Assembly: GCA_002842085.1 (NCBI GenBank) | Contig: PHCA01000003.1 | Location: 1-37,101, forward strand | Source of the DNA: Chloroflexi bacterium HGW-Chloroflexi-1 | GTDB lineage: Bacteria > Chloroflexota > Anaerolineae > CG2-30-64-16 | Reading direction: 5' to 3' | DNA length: 37,101 bases | Shown: positions 8,573-16,626 of the stretch, piece after piece | Position numbering within the stretch: position 1 is the stretch's first letter | Layout: the number at the start of each line of letters is the position of its first letter | Notes under the pieces: model-generated | Told to the model about the DNA's origin: nothing | Databases searched by the model: none | The model's input: the letters and a program-made list of their open reading frames with translations, nothing else | Position numbers and translations under genes: made by a program

Positions 8573-9609
8573 AAACCTGTCAGCGCACTTCCGCTCTCAA
8601 GCGGCAACTCCGGCGACCAGATAGTGACCAGAACTGCCACCAGCGTTAACAACAGCACGATTACCAGCAGCGCCCGATGTGATAACAGGGCGGCGCGCCA
8701 GGTAAGTTCCTGCGTCGCCTGGAGCGGCGTTGAGTGGGCGGCAGGATCGGGGGTCTCTTCAGCGAACAGTATCTGCCGGAACGCTTCGACTGAAGCGGGC
8801 CGGTCGTCGGGGTGCTGGGCCATCGCGGCCAGGAGCGCCCGTTCCACACGGGGTGAGACGCGCGGGTTCAGGTCACGGGGGGGGATCAGGCTGCCCGGCC
8901 TGAGAAAACGCTGTTTGGCATCGGCGGGCGGCTGGCCGGTCAAGAGATGATAGAGGGTCGCGCCCAGCGAATAGAGATCGGAACGCACGTCGGTGTGGCC
9001 GGTGTCGCCGCCGTATTGTTCCAACGGGGTATAAGCGACCGTACCGCGACCCTGCACTACTGTCACCGTGCGGCTCTCGTCCGGCTGGAGCAGTTTCACC
9101 AGGCCGAAGTCCACCAGTTTGATCAGGCCGCGCGGGGTGAGTTTGATGTTCGACGGCTTGATGTCCCGGTGCAACACCGGTGGTTCCTGGGTGTGCAGAT
9201 AACTGAGGGCCTCGCACAACTGCGCGGCCCAGCTCAGAACCGTCCGCTCGTCGAGAAAGGTGTCCCGGCGGCGCGCCGCCTCGAGGAGTTGACGCAGGTC
9301 CTGGCCCGGCACGAAGTCCATGACCAGATACTCGCGGCCGTCCTGGGCGAAATAGTCGGAGACCTTGGGCAGGTTGGGCTGATCCAGCCGGGCCAGGGTG
9401 CTGGCCTCCCGGTAGAACTGGTCGTGGGTCGGGCTCTCCATGCCGGGCGCGCTGATCAGCTCGGGCAGGATCTCTTTGACTGCGCAGATCCGTCCGCGCA
9501 GGCGCAGGTCGTCCGCCTGGTAGACAGCGCCCATGCCGCCCTGACCGACCAGCCCGATGATTTCGTAACGCTCTCGTAAGATCGTCCCTACCGGCAATGT
9601 CTGAGACAT
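8407..9609 (-). CDS. Membrane Ser/Thr protein kinase (PknB-like), tail antisense to GH3 gene
   Basis: The start at 9609 ([20 protein letters not shown]) fits the kinase fold; the longer upstream frame has no support. Hanks motifs are all present: glycine loop [10 protein letters not shown] (21-30), Lys45 in [23 protein letters not shown] and [11 protein letters not shown]. One membrane segment ([16 protein letters not shown], about 315-332) follows. Normally an extracellular sensor domain would come next; instead the frame enters the antisense of the GH3 3' end and stops at 8407, giving a 166-bp convergent overlap and a Cys-rich tail that is probably not native. The FHA regulator at 10038 is a plausible phospho-reader partner (inference). 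Confidence 0.88.
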   Translation of the reverse strand: MSQTLPVGTILRERYEIIGLVGQGGMGAVYQADDLRLRGRICAVKEILPELISAPGMESPTHDQFYREASTLARLDQPNLPKVSDYFAQDGREYLVMDFVPGQDLRQLLEAARRRDTFLDERTVLSWAAQLCEALSYLHTQEPPVLHRDIKPSNIKLTPRGLIKLVDFGLVKLLQPDESRTVTVVQGRGTVAYTPLEQYGGDTGHTDVRSDLYSLGATLYHLLTGQPPADAKQRFLRPGSLIPPRDLNPRVSPRVERALLAAMAQHPDDRPASVEAFRQILFAEETPDPAAHSTPLQATQELTWRAALLSHRALLVIVLLLTLVAVLVTIWSPELPLESGSALTGFHGWCLVSAGRSVHACSSCPSLSNESHPAIKVTTPATQTRPSACHCVDPGSQPVA

Positions 9610-9771
9610 CAACTCACTCGCTGAATCGAGAATGGGAAAACCAGGGGTCGCGACCGGCGCGCCCCGCAGCTCCCGTATCCCTGGCCGGCAGCATAGCGCG
9701 TCCCGATCAGAGACCATCCTGATTATGGCGCAGGTTGTCGTGGCTGTCAAGGCACGCTCAAAACGATTTCA

Positions 9772-9970
9772 GTATCATCTCAATAATCCGGGGTGGCTGT
9801 GGCCGGTCTCCTGACCGAGCCACGGTGCTCAATAATTTGGGGTGGCTGTGGCCGGTCTCCTGACCGAGCCACGGTGCGGTCACAGACCGGCCACAGCCAG
9901 CGATTCCCCACCCGTGGCTCGGTCACAGACCGGCCACAGCCAGCGATTCCCCAGAAAACTGAGAAGATAT
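9772..9970. mobile_element. MITE-like palindromic element, family 1, copy B (rearranged)
   Basis: About 199 bp bounded by GTATCATCTCA (9772-9782) and TGAGAAGATA (9960-9969). Inside are two tandem left halves (GGGGTGGCTGTGGCCGG..., from about 9788 and 9839) and two right halves (...ACCGGCCACAGCCAGCGATTCCCC), so it is a tandem or partly duplicated version of the 111-bp unit. It occupies most of the 428-bp gap between kinase and FHA gene; no promoter was evident in the rest. Confidence 0.75.
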
Positions 9971-10037
9971 TGTTGTGAGATGAGAGCAACTGCATCCAGT
10001 CCATTGGGGTGCGTTCAAAAAAGGAGCGCGAAGAGGC

Positions 10038-10694
10038 ATGTCCTACGGATCGAATGTGCGCGAATCGGCCATGCTTATCTTGCAACGCGGCGCCGAAGCC
10101 GGGATGACCTGGCCTTTGGAGCGTCACACTATCACCATCGGCAGAAGCCCGGACTGCAACATCGTCCTGGACGATCGACAGGTCTCGCGCTTTCACGCCC
10201 GCATCCTCTGGAGCGGCGATCACTATGAGATCGAAGACCTGAGCAGCAAAAACGGCACGCACCTCAATGGGCGAGACATCATCAGCCGCCAGATGCTGCG
10301 CGACGGCGACGAGATCCAGATCGCCTTGCGTTACAAGCTGGCTTTTGTGGACACCGGGGCCACCGCGCCGTTGCTGTTCGAGGGCCAGGATGAGGTCGGA
10401 TTGCGCATGGACACAGCCACCCATCAGGTGTGGATCAACGGCGCCCTGATGGAGCCCCCCCTGTCGGCCCAGCAGTACCGGTTGCTCGAGCTGATGTACA
10501 ACAACGCTGGCATCGTCGGCCGAGACGAGATCGTGCACGCTGTCTGGCCCGAGTCCGCGGAAGGGGGCGTGTCCGAGCAATCCATCGACGCGCTCGTACG
10601 CCGGTTGCGCGAACGTCTGGTCGAACTGGACACCGAACACCAATACCTGGTGACCATGCGCGGGCATGGGTTCAGGTTCGAGAACAGAATCTGA
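10038..10694 (+). CDS. FHA-domain / winged-helix response-type regulator
   Basis: The 218-residue protein joins an FHA domain (about 13-107) to an OmpR/PhoB-type winged helix (about 125-218). FHA landmarks are [24 protein letters not shown] and [12 protein letters not shown], the residues that bind phosphothreonine peptides. The winged helix shows [32 protein letters not shown] and [12 protein letters not shown]. There is no receiver domain, so the phosphopeptide-binding module probably replaces it as signal input. It is divergently placed to the Ser/Thr kinase, a likely source of the phosphothreonine signal (inference). AAGGAG lies 11 nt before the ATG. Confidence 0.9.
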   Translation: MSYGSNVRESAMLILQRGAEAGMTWPLERHTITIGRSPDCNIVLDDRQVSRFHARILWSGDHYEIEDLSSKNGTHLNGRDIISRQMLRDGDEIQIALRYKLAFVDTGATAPLLFEGQDEVGLRMDTATHQVWINGALMEPPLSAQQYRLLELMYNNAGIVGRDEIVHAVWPESAEGGVSEQSIDALVRRLRERLVELDTEHQYLVTMRGHGFRFENRI

Positions 10695-10710
10695 CGAGTG
10701 AAACGGATTG

Positions 10711-10846
10711 CGGATTGGTAGATTGGTAGATTGGTAGATTGGTAGGTTGGGACGGTCACTCGTCGTCCCGTCACCCTGTCACCCCGTCACCAATTTACCA
10801 ATTTACCCCGTTACCAATTTACCAATTTACCCCGTCACCGTGTCCA
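10711..10846. repeat. Octamer-phased repeat array with inverted arms
   Basis: Four GATTGGTA units (10713-10744) are followed by a spacer and then units of CCCGTCAC, CAATTTAC and CCCGTTAC, all kept in strict 8-nt phase. The left arm (GATTGGTA) is nearly the reverse complement of the right arm (TACCAATT). The array fills the gap between the FHA gene and hemW. A TATAGC at the extreme right (about 10848) might serve as a -10 for hemW, but this is weak. Confidence 0.75.
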
Positions 10847-10855
10847 GTATAGCTC

Positions 10856-12067
10856 ATGCACCCACCCGTTGCCCTGTATATTCACGTTCCCTTTTGCGCG
10901 GCCCGTTGCCCGTACTGCGACTTCAACACCTGCGCCGGGTTGGAGGCGCTGTTCGAGCCGTACGCGGCCGCGCTGGTCGCGGAGATTCGCCGGGCCGGCG
11001 CGGCGCTAAACCGGCCATCGGCGCGCACGATCTTCATCGGCGGGGGCACGCCGACCGCTTTGCCGCCAGCCCTGCTCGCCCGCGTGCTGGCCGCGTGTCG
11101 AGGAGCGTTCGAGGTCGCGACCGACGCGGAGATCACCGGCGAGGCCAACCCCGGCACAGTGGACCAGGCCCGCTTCGCCGCCCTGCGCGAGATGGAGGTC
11201 AACCGGCTCAGCATGGGCGTGCAGAGCTTCGACGACGGCGAACTGCGCTGGCTGGGCCGCATCCACACCGCCGAAGAGGCCGTGACCGCGTTTGCGGCCG
11301 CTCGCGCTGCGGGGTTCGATAACATCAACCTGGACTTCATCTTCGGGCTGCCCAACCAGGACCCGGCGACGTGGGACCGCACCCTGGCCCAAGCCATCGA
11401 CCTGGGCCCTGAACACCTGTCCCTCTACAGCCTGACCGTCGAAGACGGCACACCCCTGGCGGATCAAGTGCGCCGGGGGTTCATCCCCAAGCCGGACGAC
11501 GACCTGGCCGCCGATCTGTACCTGGCCGCATGCGAGACCCTGGCCGCCGCGGGTTATGTCCAGTACGAGATCTCGAATTGGGCGCGGGGAATCAGCGAAT
11601 CAGCGAATCAGCGAATCAGCGAATCGCAAATCCGCAATTCGCAATCCGCAATCCGCAATCAGTGTCGCCACAACCTGGTCTACTGGCGCCGCGAACTCTA
11701 TCTCGGCTTCGGCGCGGGGGCGCACAGTTTTGCGGGGGAGCGCCGGTGGTGGAACGTGCGATCCGTGCCCGCGTACATCCAGCGGATCGGCGGGGGTAAA
11801 TCGCCGGAGGCCGGCCGCGAGACAATCGAGCGCCGGCTGGCGATGGGCGAGACGCTGATGCTCGGTCTGCGGCTGGTGACCGAGGGGGTGCCGGACGCGC
11901 GGTTCGAGGCGCGGTTCGGGGTCGGGCTGGATGCGGCCTTCGGCCCGCAGATCCGCCGTTTGGTCGCCCAGGGGCTGCTCGAACGCCTGCCCGACCGCGT
12001 GCGGCTGACGCCGACGGCGCGGCTGCTGGGGAACCGGGTGTTTGCGGAATTTTTGCCGGGAGAATGA
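10856..12067 (+). CDS. hemW: Radical SAM protein HemW
   Basis: The 403-residue protein starts MHPPVALYIHVPFC with the radical-SAM cluster CAARCPYC (Cys14, Cys18, Cys21), followed by DFNT, the heme-chaperone/HemN-like variant motif. IFIGGGTPT, GEANPGT, RLSMGVQSFDD and YEISNWA are typical of HemW, and the HemW_C-type winged domain lies at about 330-403. HemW is thought to insert heme into respiratory proteins rather than oxidise coproporphyrinogen. Between NWARG and CRHNLVYW, where the family has only a few residues, sits a 24-residue insert made by a 72-nt octamer array (11589-11660). No good ribosome binding site is visible. Confidence 0.93.
   Translation: MHPPVALYIHVPFCAARCPYCDFNTCAGLEALFEPYAAALVAEIRRAGAALNRPSARTIFIGGGTPTALPPALLARVLAACRGAFEVATDAEITGEANPGTVDQARFAALREMEVNRLSMGVQSFDDGELRWLGRIHTAEEAVTAFAAARAAGFDNINLDFIFGLPNQDPATWDRTLAQAIDLGPEHLSLYSLTVEDGTPLADQVRRGFIPKPDDDLAADLYLAACETLAAAGYVQYEISNWARGISESANQRISESQIRNSQSAIRNQCRHNLVYWRRELYLGFGAGAHSFAGERRWWNVRSVPAYIQRIGGGKSPEAGRETIERRLAMGETLMLGLRLVTEGVPDARFEARFGVGLDAAFGPQIRRLVAQGLLERLPDRVRLTPTARLLGNRVFAEFLPGE
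11589..11660. repeat. Nine-unit octamer array inside hemW
   Basis: Four GAATCAGC units followed by five related octamers (GAATCGCA, AATCCGCA, ATTCGCAA, TCCGCAAT, CCGCAATC) total 72 nt. Because nine octamers equal 24 codons, the frame is kept. The encoded insert is rich in Ser, Asn, Gln, Ile and Arg and lies in a probable surface loop. Confidence 0.8.
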
Positions 12068-12099
12068 TTTCTCAGGATTTCACTTCGCCTCTGCTGGAT

Positions 12100-12128
12100 T
12101 TGCAAATTCCCGAAATTCATATTAGTAT
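12100..12128 (+). promoter_or_regulatory. Possible promoter of ATPase 1
   Basis: TTGCAA (12100-12105), 17-bp spacer, TAGTAT (12123-12128), in a locally AT-rich stretch after hemW. The start would fall close to the ATG at 12136, giving a nearly leaderless mRNA. The -10 is imperfect. Confidence 0.4.
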
Positions 12129-12135
12129 AGGGAAC

Positions 12136-13308
12136 ATGATCCCAAGATTACTTGAACAGACAGTCTTTGAGCAACTGGCCGCCCTGCGTAAGATCATCTT
12201 GATCCTGGGCGCCAGGCAAGTCGGGAAAACGACCCTACTGCGCGCCATCGAGACCAGGCTCGTGGGCGATGGCCGGCGTGTCCGCTACCTGAACTGTGAC
12301 GTGGAAGAGGACCGGCGCGCCGTCAACACGACGTCGCGGATGCTGTTGGACAGGCTGGTGACGGGAGTAGATGCGGCGCTGGTGGACGAGGCGCAACGCC
12401 TGGACAACCCCGGACTGACTCTGAAGGTCCTCTACGACCTGTACCCGCAACTGGTCGTGATCGCCACGGGGTCATCGAGCTTCGATCTGCGCAATCGGGT
12501 GACCGATGCGCTCACAGGGCGTTATCTCGACTTCGCCATGTTCCCGTTTGCGCTGGGCGAAGTGCTGGCGGCTGCCGACGTCCTATCCGACCTGGCGTTG
12601 CGCCAGCCATCCGCCGATGCGCTGCTCCCCGATGTCTTGCTGTATGGCCTTTACCCGGAGGTCTACCTGGCGGGCGACCCCAAGACCAGGCAGCTCCTGC
12701 TCGCCAAACTGGTCGAGAGCTACCTGTTCAAGGACATCCTGGCCTTCCAGCGCATCCGCTATTCCCAGGTCATCGTGGATCTGGCGCGAGCCCTGGCGTA
12801 CCAGATCAGCAACGAAGTGAATGAGAGCGAGTTAGCCAGCCGGCTGAAGGTTGACCGCAAGACGGTCGTGAGCTACCTCGACATCCTGGAGAAGTCGTTC
12901 GTGATCACCCGCCTGCACCCGTTCTCGAACAATCCGCGTCGCGAGGTCGGCAAGCAGGCCAAGATCTACTTTCTCGACCTGGGCATCCGCAACGCGCTCA
13001 TCGACGACTTCAACGACCTGGCGATCCGCGCTGACCGTGGGCGTCTATGGGAGAACTTCCTGGTCGTGGAGCGCCTGAAGCATTTCGCCAGTCGGGGCGA
13101 GACGATCCGCAGCCACTTCTGGCGTGCTTACGGCGGCGCTGAGGTGGACTACCTGGAAGAATCGGCCGGCGGCGTGGCCGCGTACGAGTTCAAGTATGGC
13201 AGCGGCTCGCTACGGGCCGGCGGCGAAGCGTTTCGCCGCGCGTACGGTGCAGCCGTTCAGCTCATCAATCAGGACAACTATCTCGATTTCGTCTCAGGTT
13301 CGTCCTAA
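12136..13308 (+). CDS. AAA-family ATPase with DUF4143 C-terminal domain (ATPase 1)
   Basis: I take the start at 12136 (MIPRLLEQ), where the family normally begins; the frame is open back to an ATG at 12064 overlapping the hemW stop. Walker A is GARQVGKTT (25-33, Lys31), Walker B is ALVDEAQRL and the sensor region is ATGSSSF. A winged-helix-like segment (ELASRLKVDRKTVVSYLDIL) and a restriction-endonuclease-like DUF4143 end with ...EVDYLE...YEFKYG follow. The acidic residue and Lys there resemble a PD-(D/E)XK site. The cellular role is unproven; such genes are abundant and mobile in Chloroflexota. The stop codon TAA lies inside a MITE end (13305-). Confidence 0.88.
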   Translation: MIPRLLEQTVFEQLAALRKIILILGARQVGKTTLLRAIETRLVGDGRRVRYLNCDVEEDRRAVNTTSRMLLDRLVTGVDAALVDEAQRLDNPGLTLKVLYDLYPQLVVIATGSSSFDLRNRVTDALTGRYLDFAMFPFALGEVLAAADVLSDLALRQPSADALLPDVLLYGLYPEVYLAGDPKTRQLLLAKLVESYLFKDILAFQRIRYSQVIVDLARALAYQISNEVNESELASRLKVDRKTVVSYLDILEKSFVITRLHPFSNNPRREVGKQAKIYFLDLGIRNALIDDFNDLAIRADRGRLWENFLVVERLKHFASRGETIRSHFWRAYGGAEVDYLEESAGGVAAYEFKYGSGSLRAGGEAFRRAYGAAVQLINQDNYLDFVSGSS

Positions 13309-13453
13309 GGACTGAGAATTAAATAACTTGGGCGATTAGCCTTGCGAAGGTTCCCGAAGACGCCATTTCTAGCCCAAGTCGGAGCAAAAACCTTCGCAAG
13401 GCTGTCCTTTGCCGGAGCAAATGGGTAAGTTATTAAGCCTTAGCCGTCCTTAG
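13305..13453. mobile_element. MITE-like element, family 2 (CTAAGGAC ends), copy 1
   Basis: A 149-bp element with ends CTAAGGAC (13305-13312) and GTCCTTAG (13446-13453), plus subterminal AATAACTT and AAGTTATT. It carries a nested 15-bp inverted repeat, AGCCTTGCGAAGGTT (13338-13352) and AACCTTCGCAAGGCT (13389-13403), related to the hairpin at 35023-35114. The left end provides the TAA of ATPase 1. A shorter copy without the nested repeat is at 33983-34062. Confidence 0.75.
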
Positions 13454-13486
13454 CCCTAATCCCATCCGAAAGCGAGCATCTTTCCT

Positions 13487-14758
13487 TTGTCTGACGCAGT
13501 CGCGCCCGCCAACGGCGCCAACCAGAGCCGCCTCTGGGACGTGTTATTCCGCCCGGCCTCGCTGGAACAGTTCAACCAGCGCCACGTGCTGATCGATGGC
13601 ATCGGCGTCGGGCTCACGGCTGGGGTAGGCAGCTTTCTCTCGGTGTTCCTGGTGCGCCTGGGCGCGTCCAGCTTTCTGATCGGCCTGCTCACCGCCATGC
13701 CCGCGCTGACCGGCATGCTGCTGGCGATGCCGGTGGGCCAGTTCCTGGCCGGCCGGCCGCAGATCGTGCCGTGGTTCGCCCGTTCACGCTTCTTCGTGCT
13801 GCTCTGCTACGTGCTCACGGGCCTGGCGCCGTTCGTCTTCCGCAGCCATCAGCCAGAGGCGATCATCGTCATCTGGGCGCTGGCCACCCTGCCGCAAACC
13901 ATCGTCTCGGTGGCGTTCACCGTCGTGATGGGCGCCGTGGCCGGGCCAGGCGGGCGGTTGACGTTGATGAGCCGGCGCTGGTCGATACTAGGGCTGGCCA
14001 ACATGCTGACGGTGCTCGCGGTGGGCCAGGTGCTCAGGGTGTTCGAGTTTCCGCTCAACTACCAGGTGGTCTTCATCGGTTCGGCGGCGGGCGCGTTGAT
14101 CAGCTTCGCCTGCTCCAGCAGCATCAAACTCCCGGCGATCGAGGCGCCGACCACGCAGCAATCGCTGATCCACACTCTGCGCGAGCACGGTAGCACGTTG
14201 CGGGCCAACCAGCGCTTCGTGCGTTTCACCGTGAGCCAGTTCATCTTCCGCTGGGGCATGACGCTGGTGGTCCCGCTGTTCCCCATCTACTGGGTGCGCA
14301 ACGTGCACGCCTCCGACCCCGCGATCAGCGCCATCAACAGCGTTCAGATTGCGGTGACCATGGTCGCGTACTTTCTCTGGGCGCGGATCTCGCAGCGCCG
14401 CGGCGAACGGGTGGTGCTACTGATCGCCGCGCTGGGCGTCAGCTTCTATCCGCTGCTGACCGCGTTCACCCATCGCGTAGAGCTACTGGTGGTCTGGGCC
14501 GGGCTGGCGGGGTTATTCTCCGCTGGCATCAACCTGGTTTTCTTCGACATCGTGCTGAGCACCTGCCCGGCGGACCAACAGCCGGCCTACGTGGGCATGT
14601 ATCAAACCACGGTCTACAGCGCCACTTTTCTGGCCCCGTTGCTCGGCGCCGCGCTGGCCGACGCGATCGGCATCGGGCCCGCGCTGGTCCTGGGCGCCGT
14701 CCTGCAACTGGCGGGGTGCGGGTTGATGACGGCCTTGGGGGTAGGGCGAGAGGCCTGA
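13487..14758 (+). CDS. MFS transporter
   Basis: The 423-residue protein has about 12 hydrophobic helices, with a cytoplasmic loop near 215-240. The first is preceded by FNQRHVLIDGIGVGLTAG. I use the TTG at 13487 because the first in-frame ATG lies well inside helix 3; a GTG slightly downstream is an alternative. Family-type loop motifs are degenerate (MPVGQFLAGR after helix 3), and the substrate cannot be told from sequence. It follows MITE copy 1 of family 2, which separates it from ATPase 1, and precedes a glycosyltransferase by 42 bp. Confidence 0.85.
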   Translation: MSDAVAPANGANQSRLWDVLFRPASLEQFNQRHVLIDGIGVGLTAGVGSFLSVFLVRLGASSFLIGLLTAMPALTGMLLAMPVGQFLAGRPQIVPWFARSRFFVLLCYVLTGLAPFVFRSHQPEAIIVIWALATLPQTIVSVAFTVVMGAVAGPGGRLTLMSRRWSILGLANMLTVLAVGQVLRVFEFPLNYQVVFIGSAAGALISFACSSSIKLPAIEAPTTQQSLIHTLREHGSTLRANQRFVRFTVSQFIFRWGMTLVVPLFPIYWVRNVHASDPAISAINSVQIAVTMVAYFLWARISQRRGERVVLLIAALGVSFYPLLTAFTHRVELLVVWAGLAGLFSAGINLVFFDIVLSTCPADQQPAYVGMYQTTVYSATFLAPLLGAALADAIGIGPALVLGAVLQLAGCGLMTALGVGREA

Positions 14759-14800
14759 GCATTCTGTGATCTTCGAGACGGCCCTCCCGGAGTAGCGGCT

Positions 14801-15832
14801 GTGGGTTCCGAAGCCAATCATCTTCCGAGGCTGGCAGACATGGGTTTCGTCAGCATCATCATGAAGGTCTGGAATGCCCTGGAGCATGTCCGGCCTTGCC
14901 TGAAAACGTTGTTGCAGCATACGGATGACCCGTTCGAGTTGATCGTGATCGACAATGGCTCGAGACCGGAGGTCGTTCGATTCCTGCGCGCCACGGCGCG
15001 CGGCGATCCCCGGATCCGCCTGGTAGAAAACCCGGACAACGTCGGACCGGGACACGCGAATCGTCAAGGGTTTGCATTGGCCAGGAGCAGCACGATCTGC
15101 CTGATCGACAGCGACGTGCTCGTGCCGCACCATTGGTTGGCGCGGCTGGCCATGGAATTCGAAAAGCATCCTGGCGTAAAAATGCTTGCCCCGCTGAACT
15201 ATCATCAGACACTGGGTCACCCATGCGGGCCTGGCAACAGCGCGGAAGCGTGGTTCAGAACAAAGCGGGAGAATCCGCGGCTTCTGCCGCTGCAGCAGTT
15301 TCACGCCTATTCCGGAGGACTGAGCATCGACGAATTCGACGAGCTCATGTGCAGCACCCATGCGCAGGAGCTGGAAGCTCAGGAATGCCCGCCCATGTTC
15401 ATAGGCGCCTGTTGTGCACTGCTGGACGCCGACTGCGTTGCATCCGCGGGTGGGATCGCCGATCCCCGGTTTGAAGGGTACGGCAGCGAAGATGTCGATC
15501 TGTGTTGGCGTATCGGTGAGAAGGGAGGTCAGGTCGCGAGAACCACGGCGGTGTATGTGCATCACTTCCACAACTCCAGCCTGATCGATAACGCAGTGGA
15601 TACCGATGCCGCCTTACGGCGGGCAAATCAGATCCTGTACGCCAAGTGGAGGCCAAAACTGATCGGCCTTGTGCAGGCCGAAATGCTGCGGGGTGGTTCG
15701 ATCAGGGACTATCTCAGCGCGCATTTCATATTCCAGCCTTTATCGCATCATACGTCATTCATCGAGGATCTGCGCGCGGCCACGGGTTGCGCAGACATCC
15801 CTGACCATTGCACCTGGAGACCCAAACCCTGA
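14801..15832 (+). CDS. Family 2 glycosyltransferase
   Basis: The 343-residue protein has the GT-A fold signature: VSIIMKVWN (strand 1), ELIVIDNGS (nucleotide-sugar site), RLVENPDNVGPGHANRQG and the metal-binding CLIDSDVLVP (DxD at about 107-109). The acceptor-side ED is in GYGSEDVDLCWRI. This is the rhamnosyl/galactofuranosyl-like GT2 layout; the donor is unknown. GGAG sits 8 nt before the GTG at 14801; an ATG at 14840 (MGFVSIIMK) is a second possibility. There is no membrane segment. It is probably co-transcribed with the MFS gene upstream. Confidence 0.88.
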   Translation: MGSEANHLPRLADMGFVSIIMKVWNALEHVRPCLKTLLQHTDDPFELIVIDNGSRPEVVRFLRATARGDPRIRLVENPDNVGPGHANRQGFALARSSTICLIDSDVLVPHHWLARLAMEFEKHPGVKMLAPLNYHQTLGHPCGPGNSAEAWFRTKRENPRLLPLQQFHAYSGGLSIDEFDELMCSTHAQELEAQECPPMFIGACCALLDADCVASAGGIADPRFEGYGSEDVDLCWRIGEKGGQVARTTAVYVHHFHNSSLIDNAVDTDAALRRANQILYAKWRPKLIGLVQAEMLRGGSIRDYLSAHFIFQPLSHHTSFIEDLRAATGCADIPDHCTWRPKP

Positions 15833-15899
15833 GTCCACAGCCGTTCTACAGATCAGCAGATCAGCGGGGGATTTATGAGCTTACCGATACGCCCATCGC

Positions 15900-16002
15900 G
15901 TATCTTCTCAGTCTTTCGGGGCGCGTGCCCGCTGTGGCCGGTCTCCTGACCGAGCCACGGTGGCTGACCGGCCACAGCCACCCCGGATTATTGAAAGGAT
16001 AC
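15900..16002. mobile_element. MITE-like palindromic element, family 1, copy C
   Basis: Ends GTATCTTCTCA (15900-15910) and TGAAAGGATAC (15992-16002); the core has GTGGCCGGTCTCCTGACC. The right half lacks about 10 nt compared with copy A, so the palindrome is imperfect. Its right end supplies the last codons and the TAA (15988-15990) of metW. Confidence 0.75.
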
Positions 16003-16596
16003 ACGGATCACGAATACCGCGGTCGTCGAGAAGAGGTTTTTGAACTTACGCACGTGAATACGCCGACCGCGCGCCAGGTAGACTTGTCGTTCGATCCGCA
16101 TACCCGCCGCCTGGCAGAAATGGGCGAAATCGGTGATGGTAAACGCCTGCCAACGCGGCTTGTCGTGCCACCGCTGCGGCAGATCAGGCGCCTGGGGGAT
16201 GCAGCCGGTCAGCAGCAGCTCCAGCCGGCAACGCCAATAGCCCCAGTTCGAGAAGCTCACGATCGCCCGCTTGCCCACTCGCAGCATTTCCCCCAGGATC
16301 ATCTCGGGGTCGTCGAGATAGGGCAGCGTCTGGCTGAGCACCACGTAGTCGAAGCTCCCGTCGGGGTAGTCGGCCAGCCCTTCCCCCAGGTCACCCTGGC
16401 GCACGCTGAGCCCGCGGCGCACGCACGTCAGAACCCCCTCCTCGCTCAGCTCGATCCCCCGGCCGCGCACTCCCTTTGCGCGCGCCAGGTGCTCCAACAA
16501 TGCGCCGTCCCCGCACCCCAGGTCTAGCAGCTTGACCCCAGGCGGGACGAGATCGGCGATGATTTGCAGATCAGGACGCAGACTATCAGTAGCCAT
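15988..16596 (-). CDS. metW: MetW, methyltransferase-fold partner of MetX
   Basis: I start at 16596 (MATDSLRPDLQIIADLVPPG), which matches the usual MetW beginning; a GTG at 16614 is upstream. The SAM-binding motif is LLDLGCGDGALLEHL, then GIELSEEG and the MetW-typical SFDYVVLSQTLPYLDDP and SNWGYWRCRLELL. MetW works together with MetX in homoserine O-acylation in several bacteria. The gene follows metX by about 30 bp. The last residues (about IRVSFQ) come from MITE copy C, so the native C-terminus may have been slightly different. Confidence 0.9.
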   Translation of the reverse strand: MATDSLRPDLQIIADLVPPGVKLLDLGCGDGALLEHLARAKGVRGRGIELSEEGVLTCVRRGLSVRQGDLGEGLADYPDGSFDYVVLSQTLPYLDDPEMILGEMLRVGKRAIVSFSNWGYWRCRLELLLTGCIPQAPDLPQRWHDKPRWQAFTITDFAHFCQAAGMRIERQVYLARGRRIHVRKFKNLFSTTAVFVIRVSFQ

Positions 16597-16626
16597 GTCT
16601 CTCAGCCCGACCACAGCGTGCGAACA

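Noticed and set aside
9793-9978. Small proteins encoded by the family 1 repeats (such as MAVAGLLTEP)
   Set aside because: The peptide recurs only because the palindrome recurs; no start signal or composition supports translation.
10711-10846. Octamer arrays as a CRISPR
   Set aside because: Units are 8 nt, contiguous and without unique spacers, and no cas genes are present.
12064-12135. ATG at 12064 overlapping the hemW stop as the start of ATPase 1
   Set aside because: The family begins with the MIPR-type sequence at 12136 and a possible promoter lies between, although coupling from hemW cannot be excluded.
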